NCBI GenBank assembly: GCA_002723075.1
Contig: PBNJ01000009.1
Span: 37,558-80,804 of the forward strand
Source: Flavobacteriaceae bacterium
GTDB taxonomy: Bacteria; Bacteroidota; Bacteroidia; Flavobacteriales; Flavobacteriaceae
Reading direction: 5' to 3'
Length of the DNA: 43,247 nucleotides
Shown here in pieces: positions 16,535 through 24,515 of this stretch. The notes below the pieces were generated by a model. The model saw only the letters and a program-made list of their open reading frames with translations, did no database searches and was not told the origin of the DNA. Position 1 is the first letter of the stretch. Every line of letters begins with the position of its first letter. The translations under genes and the position numbers were made by a program.

Positions 16535-18916
16535 ATGCAAAAACGACCTTTTAGAACTCCGCTGAGCATGGTGCTCGCAATGTGCGCAACGGCACTGTTT
16601 TTATGTACAACACCCGCTGTTGCACAAGGGACCACACCTTTTTTGACGCAGATTCGAAACTTAACCCCCAAGCAACAAATCAACTATGTTCTTGAAGCGC
16701 GTAAGCGTGGTTATTCATTACCTCAACTAGAGGGCCTTGCCAAAGCGCAAGGGGCTACCCTTGAAGACCTCTCTTTACTGCGCACCGCATGGTCTGATTC
16801 GCAAACAGGCGGAGTAGGTGAAGGTCTGCAAGAGAATCTACAAGACAAAGGAACGCGATCATTTGGCAATGAACCACAGATGTTTGATTTCTTTGAGGAA
16901 GAGTCAGACATTTTTGGAAGCGGCTTTTTTGCAAACAAAAACATTACAGAAACTCCACAGTTTTACGTGGCCACGCCTGCGGGATATCGTTTAGGCCCTT
17001 CCGATGAAATTACCATTGACGTTTGGGGGGCGTCGGAGAATCGCTATGAGGTTACTCTATCGCGACAAGGTGTTGTGCGAATCGATCGCCTAAAGCCGAT
17101 GTATTTATCAGGACTCACTTTAGCAGCAGCAGAACGCAAAATCAGAAACGAATTTTCTTCCATCTACACAGGGCTTTCACCAGACTCCCCCAATGAGTCA
17201 AAGGTGTATTTGGACGTTAACCTCCAAAAAGCAAGAAGTATCGTGGTCAATATTACAGGAAGCGTAGAAGCCCCAGGAACCTATACGATATCCGGATTTT
17301 CATCTGTATTAAACGCACTCTATGCGGCAGGAGGACCAACGGAAAACGGAAGCTATAGGAACATTTCAATTTTACGAAACGGAAAAGAGATTACCTCGAT
17401 AGATTTATATGACTTTTTTGTCAAAGGAAACTACCCTTCTTTTTTTCTAAACGATCAAGATGTAATCGTGGTTGCCCCACATCACAAACGCATTACGGTT
17501 GAGGGAGCTTTCAAGAACACCGGCCGCTTCGAAACCTTAGAAAATGAAACCATCGAAGATCTGTTGTCATACACCGGGGGCTTTTCTTCTACTGCCTATA
17601 AAAAAGCAGTTTATGTCGATCGCGTGGTTGAACTCCAACGCGAAATCATCAAAATCGAACAGAAGGCGTATGTCACCGCTCAACTTTCTGATGGAGATAC
17701 GGTAGAGGCAAAAAATGTCACAGACAAGTATACAAATCGAATCAGTGTTTCAGGAGAAGTCTATCTGCCAGGAAACTATCCATTTAAGGAAACACCAACG
17801 CTTTCAGCGCTTTTGAAAAGCGCAAGCGGGCTAACCCCTAATGCCTACGCAGAAGCGGCAATTCTATATCGGTCAAATCAAGGTTTTGTGAATGAGGTGA
17901 AAACCATTGATTTGGCAGAGATTGTCAACAACACTCAAGATGTACAGTTGCAACCCAATGATAGTTTGGTTGTCATTTCAATGGAAAATATTAACCCCGA
18001 GAAAACGGTTACGATTCAAGGGAAGGTTAACGAGCCAGGTGAAGTGCCCTTTTTCAAGGGGATGACGGCAAGGGATTTAATTTTGATTGCCAATGGCTTT
18101 CAAGACCGCGCAAACACCGATCAAATCGAACTATACACCAATGTCACAGAGGAGCAAACCAACAAACGAGTTGACGCACGATGGTTTTCACTTGCAGAAG
18201 CTAAAGAAGTAGAATTAGCACCTTCTGACCTGATGGTTGTCCGCCTGAAGCCAGGATATCAATCGACGACGTTTGTTCGTTTAGAGGGGCAAGTTACCCG
18301 CCCAGGCACATATCCGATTATCAAGGAAGATTACACAATCTACGATCTTTTCCACGATGCCGGGGGAGTACTGGATGGAGCAAATTTAAAGGGTGTTTCT
18401 ATAGAGCGGTCAATTACAAAAGAAACACAAGAAAACATTGAGGATACGGCAGACTCCTTAAACTTCTTTTTTAAAGATGATACAAAAATTAAAATAGGCG
18501 TTGATTTTGAAAAAGTGCTTTCCAAAAAAGGGGACCATCCAGATAACATATTGCTAAAATCAAGCGATTTGGTATTGTTTCCAAAAGAAGACTCTACTAT
18601 TTCTATATTGGGTGAGGTGCAACGAGAGACAGCAACCCCGTACGACAACAGCATCAGCCTTCGGGAAGCCGTAATTCGAGCGGGAGGAGTTAAACGGTCC
18701 TCTGACTATAAAAACGCTTATGTGGTTTACCAAAACGGAGACGTAAGAGGAACTAAAAACTTTTTATTTTTCCGCATCAGGCCCAAACTAGAACCAGGAG
18801 CCATTGTTGTTGTTCCTTTAAAAGAACAAAGAGAGAGAATTTCTATACAAGAGACAATCGGACTTACTTCAGCAATCGCCTCTTTAACTCTCTTGGTGAG
18901 ATCTTTAACTCAATAA
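16535..18916 (+). CDS. Polysaccharide export protein with multiple SLBB domains (Wza-like)
   Basis: A 793-residue protein with a signal peptide (cleavage near Ala-Val-Ala-Gln-Gly, about residue 30). The Poly_export domain (about 150-215) begins Gly-Tyr-Arg-Leu-Gly-Pro-Ser-Asp-Glu-Ile. Then come about six SLBB-type repeats, recognisable by recurring Gly-x-Val-x-x-Pro-Gly-x-Tyr strands. A short hydrophobic stretch near the C-terminus (Ile-Ala-Ser-Leu-Thr-Leu-Leu-Val) may be a membrane anchor. It should form the outer-membrane exit for capsule or O-antigen-type polymer. It lies directly after the DUF6909-like gene and 11 bases before the Wzz-like gene. Confidence 0.9.
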   Translation: MQKRPFRTPLSMVLAMCATALFLCTTPAVAQGTTPFLTQIRNLTPKQQINYVLEARKRGYSLPQLEGLAKAQGATLEDLSLLRTAWSDSQTGGVGEGLQENLQDKGTRSFGNEPQMFDFFEEESDIFGSGFFANKNITETPQFYVATPAGYRLGPSDEITIDVWGASENRYEVTLSRQGVVRIDRLKPMYLSGLTLAAAERKIRNEFSSIYTGLSPDSPNESKVYLDVNLQKARSIVVNITGSVEAPGTYTISGFSSVLNALYAAGGPTENGSYRNISILRNGKEITSIDLYDFFVKGNYPSFFLNDQDVIVVAPHHKRITVEGAFKNTGRFETLENETIEDLLSYTGGFSSTAYKKAVYVDRVVELQREIIKIEQKAYVTAQLSDGDTVEAKNVTDKYTNRISVSGEVYLPGNYPFKETPTLSALLKSASGLTPNAYAEAAILYRSNQGFVNEVKTIDLAEIVNNTQDVQLQPNDSLVVISMENINPEKTVTIQGKVNEPGEVPFFKGMTARDLILIANGFQDRANTDQIELYTNVTEEQTNKRVDARWFSLAEAKEVELAPSDLMVVRLKPGYQSTTFVRLEGQVTRPGTYPIIKEDYTIYDLFHDAGGVLDGANLKGVSIERSITKETQENIEDTADSLNFFFKDDTKIKIGVDFEKVLSKKGDHPDNILLKSSDLVLFPKEDSTISILGEVQRETATPYDNSISLREAVIRAGGVKRSSDYKNAYVVYQNGDVRGTKNFLFFRIRPKLEPGAIVVVPLKEQRERISIQETIGLTSAIASLTLLVRSLTQ

Positions 18917-18927
18917 AAGCATGATAA

Positions 18928-19998
18928 ATGAACACAAATAAAGAGGATGAAATCGACCTGATTGCTCTATTAAAAACCGTTTTTATCGCAAGGCGTTTTG
19001 TTGTTAAAACTACTATATTGTTTGCCGTTCTAGGGGTGATTTCGGCACTAATTTCCCCCATAAAATATACAGCGTCTACCACATTTGTACCTCAGCTGTC
19101 TGAAGGACCAACAAACTCATCTTTAGGCGGCTTAGCATCTCTAGCGGGCATTAACCTTTCTGCCATAATGGGCAGCCAGCCCCAAGAGATACCCCCATCG
19201 TTATACCCGCAAATTGCAGAAAGTGTTCCCTACCGATTAGCACTTTTAGAGGCTAAAGTGGGTTCAAACGATATTAGCTTTCGAAATTATATCCTTGATG
19301 AAAGTAGCGGTGTGGCAATATTGCCTTTACTAAAAAAATACACCATAGGGCTACCAGGATTGTTGTTAAATACTCAAGGCGAGGAAAACGGCACCCAAGA
19401 CAGCCTTCTTTTTCAGGTTAGTGAAGAAGACAGGGACCTTTTCGAGTTTTTAGAACAGGTCGTTTCAATTGAAGTGGACGATCTAGAAGGGCTGGTCTCC
19501 ATCAGTGTGGAGTTGGGGGACCGTGTGGTGGCCGCTCAACTGGCGCAAGCCGCCACCGATTTATTACAGAAAAAAATCATCGCGTTTAAAAGCCAAAGCG
19601 CGAGAAACAACTTAGACTTTATCGAGAGGCAGTACGAATCAAAACGCCAAGAGTTTGAAAATATTCAGGATTCGATCGCGATTTTTAAAGACCAAAACCT
19701 TAACATAACATCCTCACTTTACCAAAATCAACTTTCTCGTTTGGAGTCACAGTTTACAGTGACCTCCTCTGTTTTTCAGGAACTTGCGGGACAAGTTGAG
19801 CAAGCCAAAATCCAAGTCAACAAAGACACACCCATTTTTACAATTATTGAACCTGTAAGTGTCCCACTAAAGCGATCTAAACCTAGACGAACCATTGTGG
19901 TGATGATATGGACGTTCTTAGGCGGGGTGTTTTCAGTAGGGTGGATCCTTGTAAAGTCACCAGCACAACATGTTATAAATGAGCTTCTTGGGAGCTAG
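18928..19998 (+). CDS. Wzz-type polysaccharide chain-length determinant / co-polymerase
   Basis: A 356-residue inner-membrane protein with the Wzz layout: an acidic N-terminus with Asp-Leu-Ile-Ala-Leu-Leu, TM1 (about 26-48), a Pro-rich Ser-Pro-Ile-Lys-Tyr-Thr-Ala after it, a large periplasmic region with coiled-coil (about 210-300), and TM2 near the C-terminus preceded by Pro-Val-Ser-Val-Pro-Leu-Lys. No tyrosine autokinase domain is attached, so it is not a Wzc. It should set chain length and link polymerase to the SLBB exporter. Its TAG stop shares bases with the stop of the convergent transferase gene (CTAG at 19995-19998). Confidence 0.9.
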   Translation: MNTNKEDEIDLIALLKTVFIARRFVVKTTILFAVLGVISALISPIKYTASTTFVPQLSEGPTNSSLGGLASLAGINLSAIMGSQPQEIPPSLYPQIAESVPYRLALLEAKVGSNDISFRNYILDESSGVAILPLLKKYTIGLPGLLLNTQGEENGTQDSLLFQVSEEDRDLFEFLEQVVSIEVDDLEGLVSISVELGDRVVAAQLAQAATDLLQKKIIAFKSQSARNNLDFIERQYESKRQEFENIQDSIAIFKDQNLNITSSLYQNQLSRLESQFTVTSSVFQELAGQVEQAKIQVNKDTPIFTIIEPVSVPLKRSKPRRTIVVMIWTFLGGVFSVGWILVKSPAQHVINELLGS

Positions 19999-21065
19999 CG
20001 AGAGATTTCTTTTTGTACTCTTCGCCTAATAAAAAAGAGCACGACATACCAAACAAACAGGTATATTAAAAAGATGGTTGTTGTAACTTCATGGGCCAAA
20101 TTAAAGGAAAGTTGAGAAAACAACATCAGCGTCGCAGTTAAGCTTGCAACGATTATTAATGAAGCCATCACATGATTTTTGGTAAAATGTAAAACGAGGT
20201 GGTGAACGTGGTTGTTGTCCGGCTTAAAAGGGCTCTTTTTATGCCAAACTCGACTAAAAAATACACTGCCAGAATCGAGTATGGGAACAATAAAAATGCA
20301 AAGAGCAGCCAAAGAGACAAGGGACTTATGGGGAATAAAAATCGATAAAATGACAGACTCATTGGTCACAAAATACATGGTAAAGAGGTAAAACATAAAT
20401 CCTAAAAACAAAGAGCCAGTATCTCCCATGAAAACTTTCTTTTTGTGTGAAAGATTAAAACGCAAAAAAGCGAACAAACACCCAATTAGAATGACACAAA
20501 AAGACAAGAACAGATAGTCCCCGACAATATAAAAGATTGACCCATAGCACACGGACATCACAATGCCTAACATAGCTGCTAGACCATCAATGCCATCACA
20601 AAGATTAAAGGCATTGATCATAAACACTCCGATAAAAAAGGTGAGAAAATAATCGACTCCAATGGGGAGGTCATAAACATTTAAAAACCCATAAAGATTG
20701 CGAACAACAAGGTCGTCCCCAAAAGCAAAAAAGGAAATCGCGACTAACTGAAGGATAAGTTTAATAATCGGCCGAAGCTGATAAATGTCGTCGCGAATTC
20801 CGACATAAACGATAATTGCACCCGCACCCAAAACGAGAATAAGCCGCTGCACATCGACAAAAGGAACAAAAGCAAAAGCGACCACCAAGAGTGCAACATA
20901 AAAGGACAGACCAGTGAGCTTGGGAACAAAACGCCAATGCAGATCTCGATCACTTGGCTTTCGAAAAATTTTATACTTTCTAACGACTTCCGCCACACGA
21001 GGAATGGTTAACCACGTAAAGACAAAACCATAGATTAGCAAAACCAATAAAGAGCTGATGGCCAT
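19995..21065 (-). CDS. WecA/TagO-type undecaprenyl-phosphate sugar-1-phosphate transferase
   Basis: A 356-residue polytopic enzyme of the MraY/WecA family with about ten membrane helices. Diagnostic cytoplasmic motifs are Asn-Leu-Cys-Asp-Gly-Ile-Asp-Gly-Leu-Ala, Met-Gly-Asp-Thr-Gly-Ser-Leu-Phe-Leu-Gly and, near the C-terminus, Asn-Asn-His-Val-His-His. The last is the His-rich loop that marks the UDP-GlcNAc-using WecA/TagO branch and not MraY. It would load GlcNAc-1-P (or a related sugar) on undecaprenyl phosphate to start a lipid-linked glycan. Two upstream in-frame ATGs (21101, 21080) are rejected because a TATTTTTG box lies 4 bases before ATG 21065. Confidence 0.9.
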   Translation of the reverse strand: MAISSLLVLLIYGFVFTWLTIPRVAEVVRKYKIFRKPSDRDLHWRFVPKLTGLSFYVALLVVAFAFVPFVDVQRLILVLGAGAIIVYVGIRDDIYQLRPIIKLILQLVAISFFAFGDDLVVRNLYGFLNVYDLPIGVDYFLTFFIGVFMINAFNLCDGIDGLAAMLGIVMSVCYGSIFYIVGDYLFLSFCVILIGCLFAFLRFNLSHKKKVFMGDTGSLFLGFMFYLFTMYFVTNESVILSIFIPHKSLVSLAALCIFIVPILDSGSVFFSRVWHKKSPFKPDNNHVHHLVLHFTKNHVMASLIIVASLTATLMLFSQLSFNLAHEVTTTIFLIYLFVWYVVLFFIRRRVQKEISR

Positions 21066-21069
21066 AGGG

Positions 21070-21077
21070 CAAAAATA
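21070..21077 (-). promoter_or_regulatory. -7 promoter box for the WecA/TagO-like gene (leaderless?)
   Basis: TATTTTTG on the - strand, 4 bases before ATG 21065. TTTG at 21101-21104 on the same strand is a possible -33 element. It lies back to back with the kelch-gene promoter. Confidence 0.55.
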
Positions 21078-21079
21078 CA

Positions 21080-21087
21080 TATCTTTG
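21080..21087 (+). promoter_or_regulatory. -7 promoter box for the 15-gene polysaccharide operon
   Basis: TATCTTTG on the + strand, 30 bases before ATG 21118. It is the only clear box I see before the gene run that ends at 35674, and it is only 2 bases from the divergent promoter box for the transferase gene. Confidence 0.6.
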
Positions 21088-21117
21088 TAAAAACATATCA
21101 CAAATAGTCTTATTTTT

Positions 21118-22410
21118 ATGCGACTATTATTTTTTATTCTTTTTAGCGCTCAGATTTTCGCGCAATCTCAAGAAGCGATCAAAACTTGGTACGATCAAAT
21201 CAACCAAACAACCTACACCTTTTATGAGGATCAAGTTGTTAAAGAACGGTTTTTCAACAACAAAAAAGACACGATTTATTTCAACCCCATACCTGCAGAT
21301 TACCCAGATTACAGTTCGATTTGGTACAACGATGCGCTTCATTTGACCAGTAACCAGGGGGGCTTAATTTATCGGGTTGAAAAAGACACGACAATTCGTA
21401 TCGATCGCTCCTATCAACATCGGAAACAGAGCAAAGCCAGCCAGTTTGTTTATCGTGATACCCTATTTCGCTATGGCGGCTATGGGTTTTGGAGGGCGAA
21501 TAATTTCTTCACGTATTTCGACAAGACGACAAAAGAGTGGGGATACTACCCGATTGAGGGATTTCAATTTCCACCCGAAGCTTATGGAGATCCTTGTTTT
21601 TTATTGGGGGACACCTTTTACAGCTTTGGCGGAATGGAGGTTGACAAATTCACAGGCCTCGAGGGTCAAAAAAACAATGATATCTGGACGTTTGACTTTA
21701 TAACTCGAAGGTGGACGAACCTTGGCAAAACAGCGGTCAATTTGTCTCCATATAAAGCAGTTCAAAAAGATAGCTTGTTTTATTTGTTTGGTCAACCCCA
21801 AAACACGGATCACAACCTATTGGTAGATTTAAGGAATAATCAAGCACGATTTTATAAACAGTCATTAATCTCAGCCAACATCAATAAAAATGAACCAGCT
21901 TTTTTTCGTGGCGACTCACTTTACTATTACAAAAACAACACTCTTTACAGTGCGATTCTTTCTGAGAACATCTTCAACAGCCCACAACAAGTAGAACGCC
22001 TGTTCTTTGATCAAAGCGCGCTGTTTACAAACCTGACCTATATCGCCCTATTTGCCTTTGTGATGCTTGTAGCGACCTATCTATGGATCACGTATCAACA
22101 CATGAAAGCACCTCGCTTGGTACGCGGAGGAATCAGAAATAATTTTGACTTTTATCCGCTTCGGGAAGAAGAAGAGTTGATTTTAGGGCTTTTGCAATCC
22201 AAATTAACCGCAACAACTGAAGACATTCTTCGCGTGATCGGCCGAGAGGATTTGAGCAGTTCGCAAAACAACAAACGTAAAGCAGATGCAATTGAAGAGA
22301 TTAATAAACTGATGAAACAGCTCGTTGGTAAAACGATTATCAAAACCAAAAAAGACCCCAACGACAAGCGTCAGCTGATTTATTATTACAAACGAAACCT
22401 ACTGAGCTAA
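21118..22410 (+). CDS. Kelch-like periplasmic protein with one TM helix and a predicted cytoplasmic winged helix
   Basis: A 430-residue protein not matching a named family that I recognise. Visible parts are a signal peptide (residues 1-15, ending Ala-Gln), a beta-rich region with two kelch-like blocks (about 118-145 and 168-202, with Gly-Gly pairs and spaced Trp/Tyr), one membrane helix (about 306-326) and a basic segment. A C-terminal domain (about 350-427) has alternating helices and ends Lys-Lys-Asp-Pro-Asn-Asp-Lys-Arg-Gln-Leu, which resembles the wing of MarR-type winged helices. Topology predicts kelch outside and the winged helix in the cytoplasm. As first gene of the polysaccharide operon it could be a membrane-bound regulator. 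A structural role is also possible. Confidence 0.65.
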   Translation: MRLLFFILFSAQIFAQSQEAIKTWYDQINQTTYTFYEDQVVKERFFNNKKDTIYFNPIPADYPDYSSIWYNDALHLTSNQGGLIYRVEKDTTIRIDRSYQHRKQSKASQFVYRDTLFRYGGYGFWRANNFFTYFDKTTKEWGYYPIEGFQFPPEAYGDPCFLLGDTFYSFGGMEVDKFTGLEGQKNNDIWTFDFITRRWTNLGKTAVNLSPYKAVQKDSLFYLFGQPQNTDHNLLVDLRNNQARFYKQSLISANINKNEPAFFRGDSLYYYKNNTLYSAILSENIFNSPQQVERLFFDQSALFTNLTYIALFAFVMLVATYLWITYQHMKAPRLVRGGIRNNFDFYPLREEEELILGLLQSKLTATTEDILRVIGREDLSSSQNNKRKADAIEEINKLMKQLVGKTIIKTKKDPNDKRQLIYYYKRNLLS

Positions 22411-23106
22411 ATGACAACACAAGCGATTTTACAAAGCATTCCTTTTCCTAAACAGCTTTTGACGTTTTCCTTTTTCGTCGTGAGTGTACCTATTATTGCA
22501 CAAACGGAAGCCAAAGTCAATCTCGCAACACTCCCATTTTTGATACCAAACTTTGGCTTGGAAGTTCCCTTAGGTGAGAAACAATCTTTTCAGCTTGATG
22601 TACTTGGGTCGTTTTGGGACGAACAGCCACTTCTCGATGACACCCCTTTTCATGTGAATCAAGTGTTTTTGGAGTATCGATGGTATCAGCAAAGCGATAC
22701 CCAAAAATGGTTTATTGGCCCTCACATTGGCTTTGGAATGTTTACCCTACAAAAGCCCGATTTTGCTATTATTTACGACTATTGGGAAGAGAAATCAGGT
22801 GCGGAAAAACGTTTAGATGTCCCGGATGACGAATATCAGTCGGGTAGAGCGGCCTTTTATGGCCTTACGGTTGGCTACAAAAAACGACTCAAAAAGGGCT
22901 TTGGTCTGGAATTTTTTATCGGAGCAGGGCTAACACAGTCTTGGTACAAGGGCTATAAGGGATTACGCCGAGTAGATTTAGATTACCCAGATGAAACTGA
23001 TTATCGACCGTTTAATGGGTCAGGAGAGGTCGTGGCTTACCGTGGCGGACTGATGCTCACCTATAAAATCCCTACTTTTGAAACCAAAAATAACCTGGAT
23101 GAATAA
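22411..23106 (+). CDS. DUF3575-like outer-membrane beta-barrel protein
   Basis: A 231-residue protein with an extended N-terminal signal region (hydrophobic to about residue 31, ending Ile-Ile-Ala-Gln). It is followed by Lys-Val-Asn-Leu-Ala-Thr-Leu-Pro-Phe and Pro-Asn-Phe-Gly-Leu-Glu-Val, the opening pattern I associate with DUF3575, then alternating amphipathic strands with many aromatic residues. It is predicted to be a small outer-membrane barrel of unknown function. Its ATG directly follows the stop of the kelch gene and its stop overlaps the start of ugd by 8 bases, so it belongs to the same transcript. Confidence 0.65.
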   Translation: MTTQAILQSIPFPKQLLTFSFFVVSVPIIAQTEAKVNLATLPFLIPNFGLEVPLGEKQSFQLDVLGSFWDEQPLLDDTPFHVNQVFLEYRWYQQSDTQKWFIGPHIGFGMFTLQKPDFAIIYDYWEEKSGAEKRLDVPDDEYQSGRAAFYGLTVGYKKRLKKGFGLEFFIGAGLTQSWYKGYKGLRRVDLDYPDETDYRPFNGSGEVVAYRGGLMLTYKIPTFETKNNLDE

Positions 23107-24514
23107 AATCTGTTGTATTGGAGCGGGCTATGTAGGCGGACCCACCATGGCGGTCATTGCAAGGCAGTGTCCAAATATCACAGTGACCGTGGTTGATATT
23201 AGCGAAGAGCGTATTGCAGCCTGGAACGACCGTGATGTAGACAATCTCCCGATTTATGAGCCAGGGTTGGCTGAAGTTGTGGCCAAAGCAAGAAACAAAA
23301 ACCTCTTTTTTTCTACGGAAGTTGATAAGGCAATTCAAGAAGCAGACATCGTTTTTATTGCGGTCAATACGCCTACTAAAACCTATGGAAAAGGGAAGGG
23401 CATGGCTGCAGACCTGACCTATGTTGAGCAATGTGCCAGGCGTATTGCAGAGGTCGCAACGAGTGATAAAATCGTGGTTGAAAAAAGCACACTTCCTGTT
23501 CGCACAGCAGAAGCGATTCAAACCATATTGGAACAATCTCCCCATGGCGCACAGTTTGAGGTCTTATCCAATCCCGAGTTTTTGGCAGAAGGCACGGCGA
23601 TTGAAGATCTATTTAAATCAGACCGGGTGCTTATCGGGGGCCGCAGAACACCTAAAGGTGAACAAGCCGTTCAGGCGCTAGTTGATATTTATGCCAATTG
23701 GATTCCACGTGAAAAAATCGTGACTACTAACGTCTGGTCTTCTGAGCTGTCAAAGCTCGTCTCCAATGCCTTTTTGGCACAACGAATAAGCTCCATAAAC
23801 AGCATTTCAGCACTTTGTGAAGCCACAGGCGCCGATGTGGAAGAAGTCGCCGCCGCAGTTGGAAAGGACAGTCGGATTGGACCCAAATTTTTAAAAGCAT
23901 CCGTTGGATTTGGGGGGAGCTGCTTTCAAAAAGACATTTTAAATCTAGTTTATCTGTGTCAGCAATATGGTCTAGATGAAGTAGCCGACTATTGGAAGGG
24001 AGTTATTACCATAAATGATTACCAGAAAAATCGCTTTGCCAATCGGATTCAACAGGCCTTGTTCAATACGGTGAATGGCAAAAAAATTGCCTTTTGGGGC
24101 TGGGCCTTTAAAAAGGACACCAATGACACAAGAGAATCCGCAGCGATTTATGTGGCCGATCAATTACTTTCTGAGGGCGCAGAGATTGTTGTGTATGATC
24201 CCAAAGTGTCTTTAGCTCGGATGCAGATGGATTTGCAAACCCTATTGGAATACCGCGGAGAAACAGAAACAGACATTAACGGAAAGCTAGCTAAGCTTTA
24301 CAGTGTCGATTCGGCGGCGGCCGCATGTACGAAAGCCCATGCTTTGGCCGTTATTACAGAGTGGGATGTGTTTCAAACCCAAGACTTTGAAACCATTTAT
24401 ACCCAAATGGAAAAGCCGGCTTTTGTTTTTGACGGCAGAAAAATTTTAAATCACAACCAATTGCAATCGATTGGCTTCACGGCCTATGAGATTGGAAAAG
24501 CAACAGAAAGCTAA
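23099..24514 (+). CDS. ugd: UDP-glucose 6-dehydrogenase (eukaryote-like type)
   Basis: About 471 residues. It oxidises UDP-glucose to UDP-glucuronate with two NAD+. It starts [19 protein letters not shown], with the Rossmann Gly-x-Gly-x-x-Gly, and has Asn-Thr-Pro-Thr-Lys-Thr-Tyr-Gly, [10 protein letters not shown] and the catalytic Cys275 in Phe-Gly-Gly-Ser-Cys-Phe-Gln-Lys-Asp. These and the length are much closer to animal UGDH (catalytic Cys276 in human) than to short bacterial Ugd/TuaD enzymes. The ATG at 23099 lies within the end of the DUF3575 gene; an upstream in-frame ATG (23078) is less likely. It supplies GlcA for the polysaccharide. Confidence 0.93.
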   Translation: MNKICCIGAGYVGGPTMAVIARQCPNITVTVVDISEERIAAWNDRDVDNLPIYEPGLAEVVAKARNKNLFFSTEVDKAIQEADIVFIAVNTPTKTYGKGKGMAADLTYVEQCARRIAEVATSDKIVVEKSTLPVRTAEAIQTILEQSPHGAQFEVLSNPEFLAEGTAIEDLFKSDRVLIGGRRTPKGEQAVQALVDIYANWIPREKIVTTNVWSSELSKLVSNAFLAQRISSINSISALCEATGADVEEVAAAVGKDSRIGPKFLKASVGFGGSCFQKDILNLVYLCQQYGLDEVADYWKGVITINDYQKNRFANRIQQALFNTVNGKKIAFWGWAFKKDTNDTRESAAIYVADQLLSEGAEIVVYDPKVSLARMQMDLQTLLEYRGETETDINGKLAKLYSVDSAAAACTKAHALAVITEWDVFQTQDFETIYTQMEKPAFVFDGRKILNHNQLQSIGFTAYEIGKATES

Positions 24515-24515
24515 T

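Noticed and set aside
23702-23715. ATTCCACGTGAAAA inside ugd as a third parS site
   Set aside because: It matches only 11 of 14 positions and is not a full palindrome; the two perfect sites set a higher standard.
24471-24515. N-terminal extension of GlmS
   Set aside because: The catalytic Cys must follow the initiator Met, so the start is ATG 24516.
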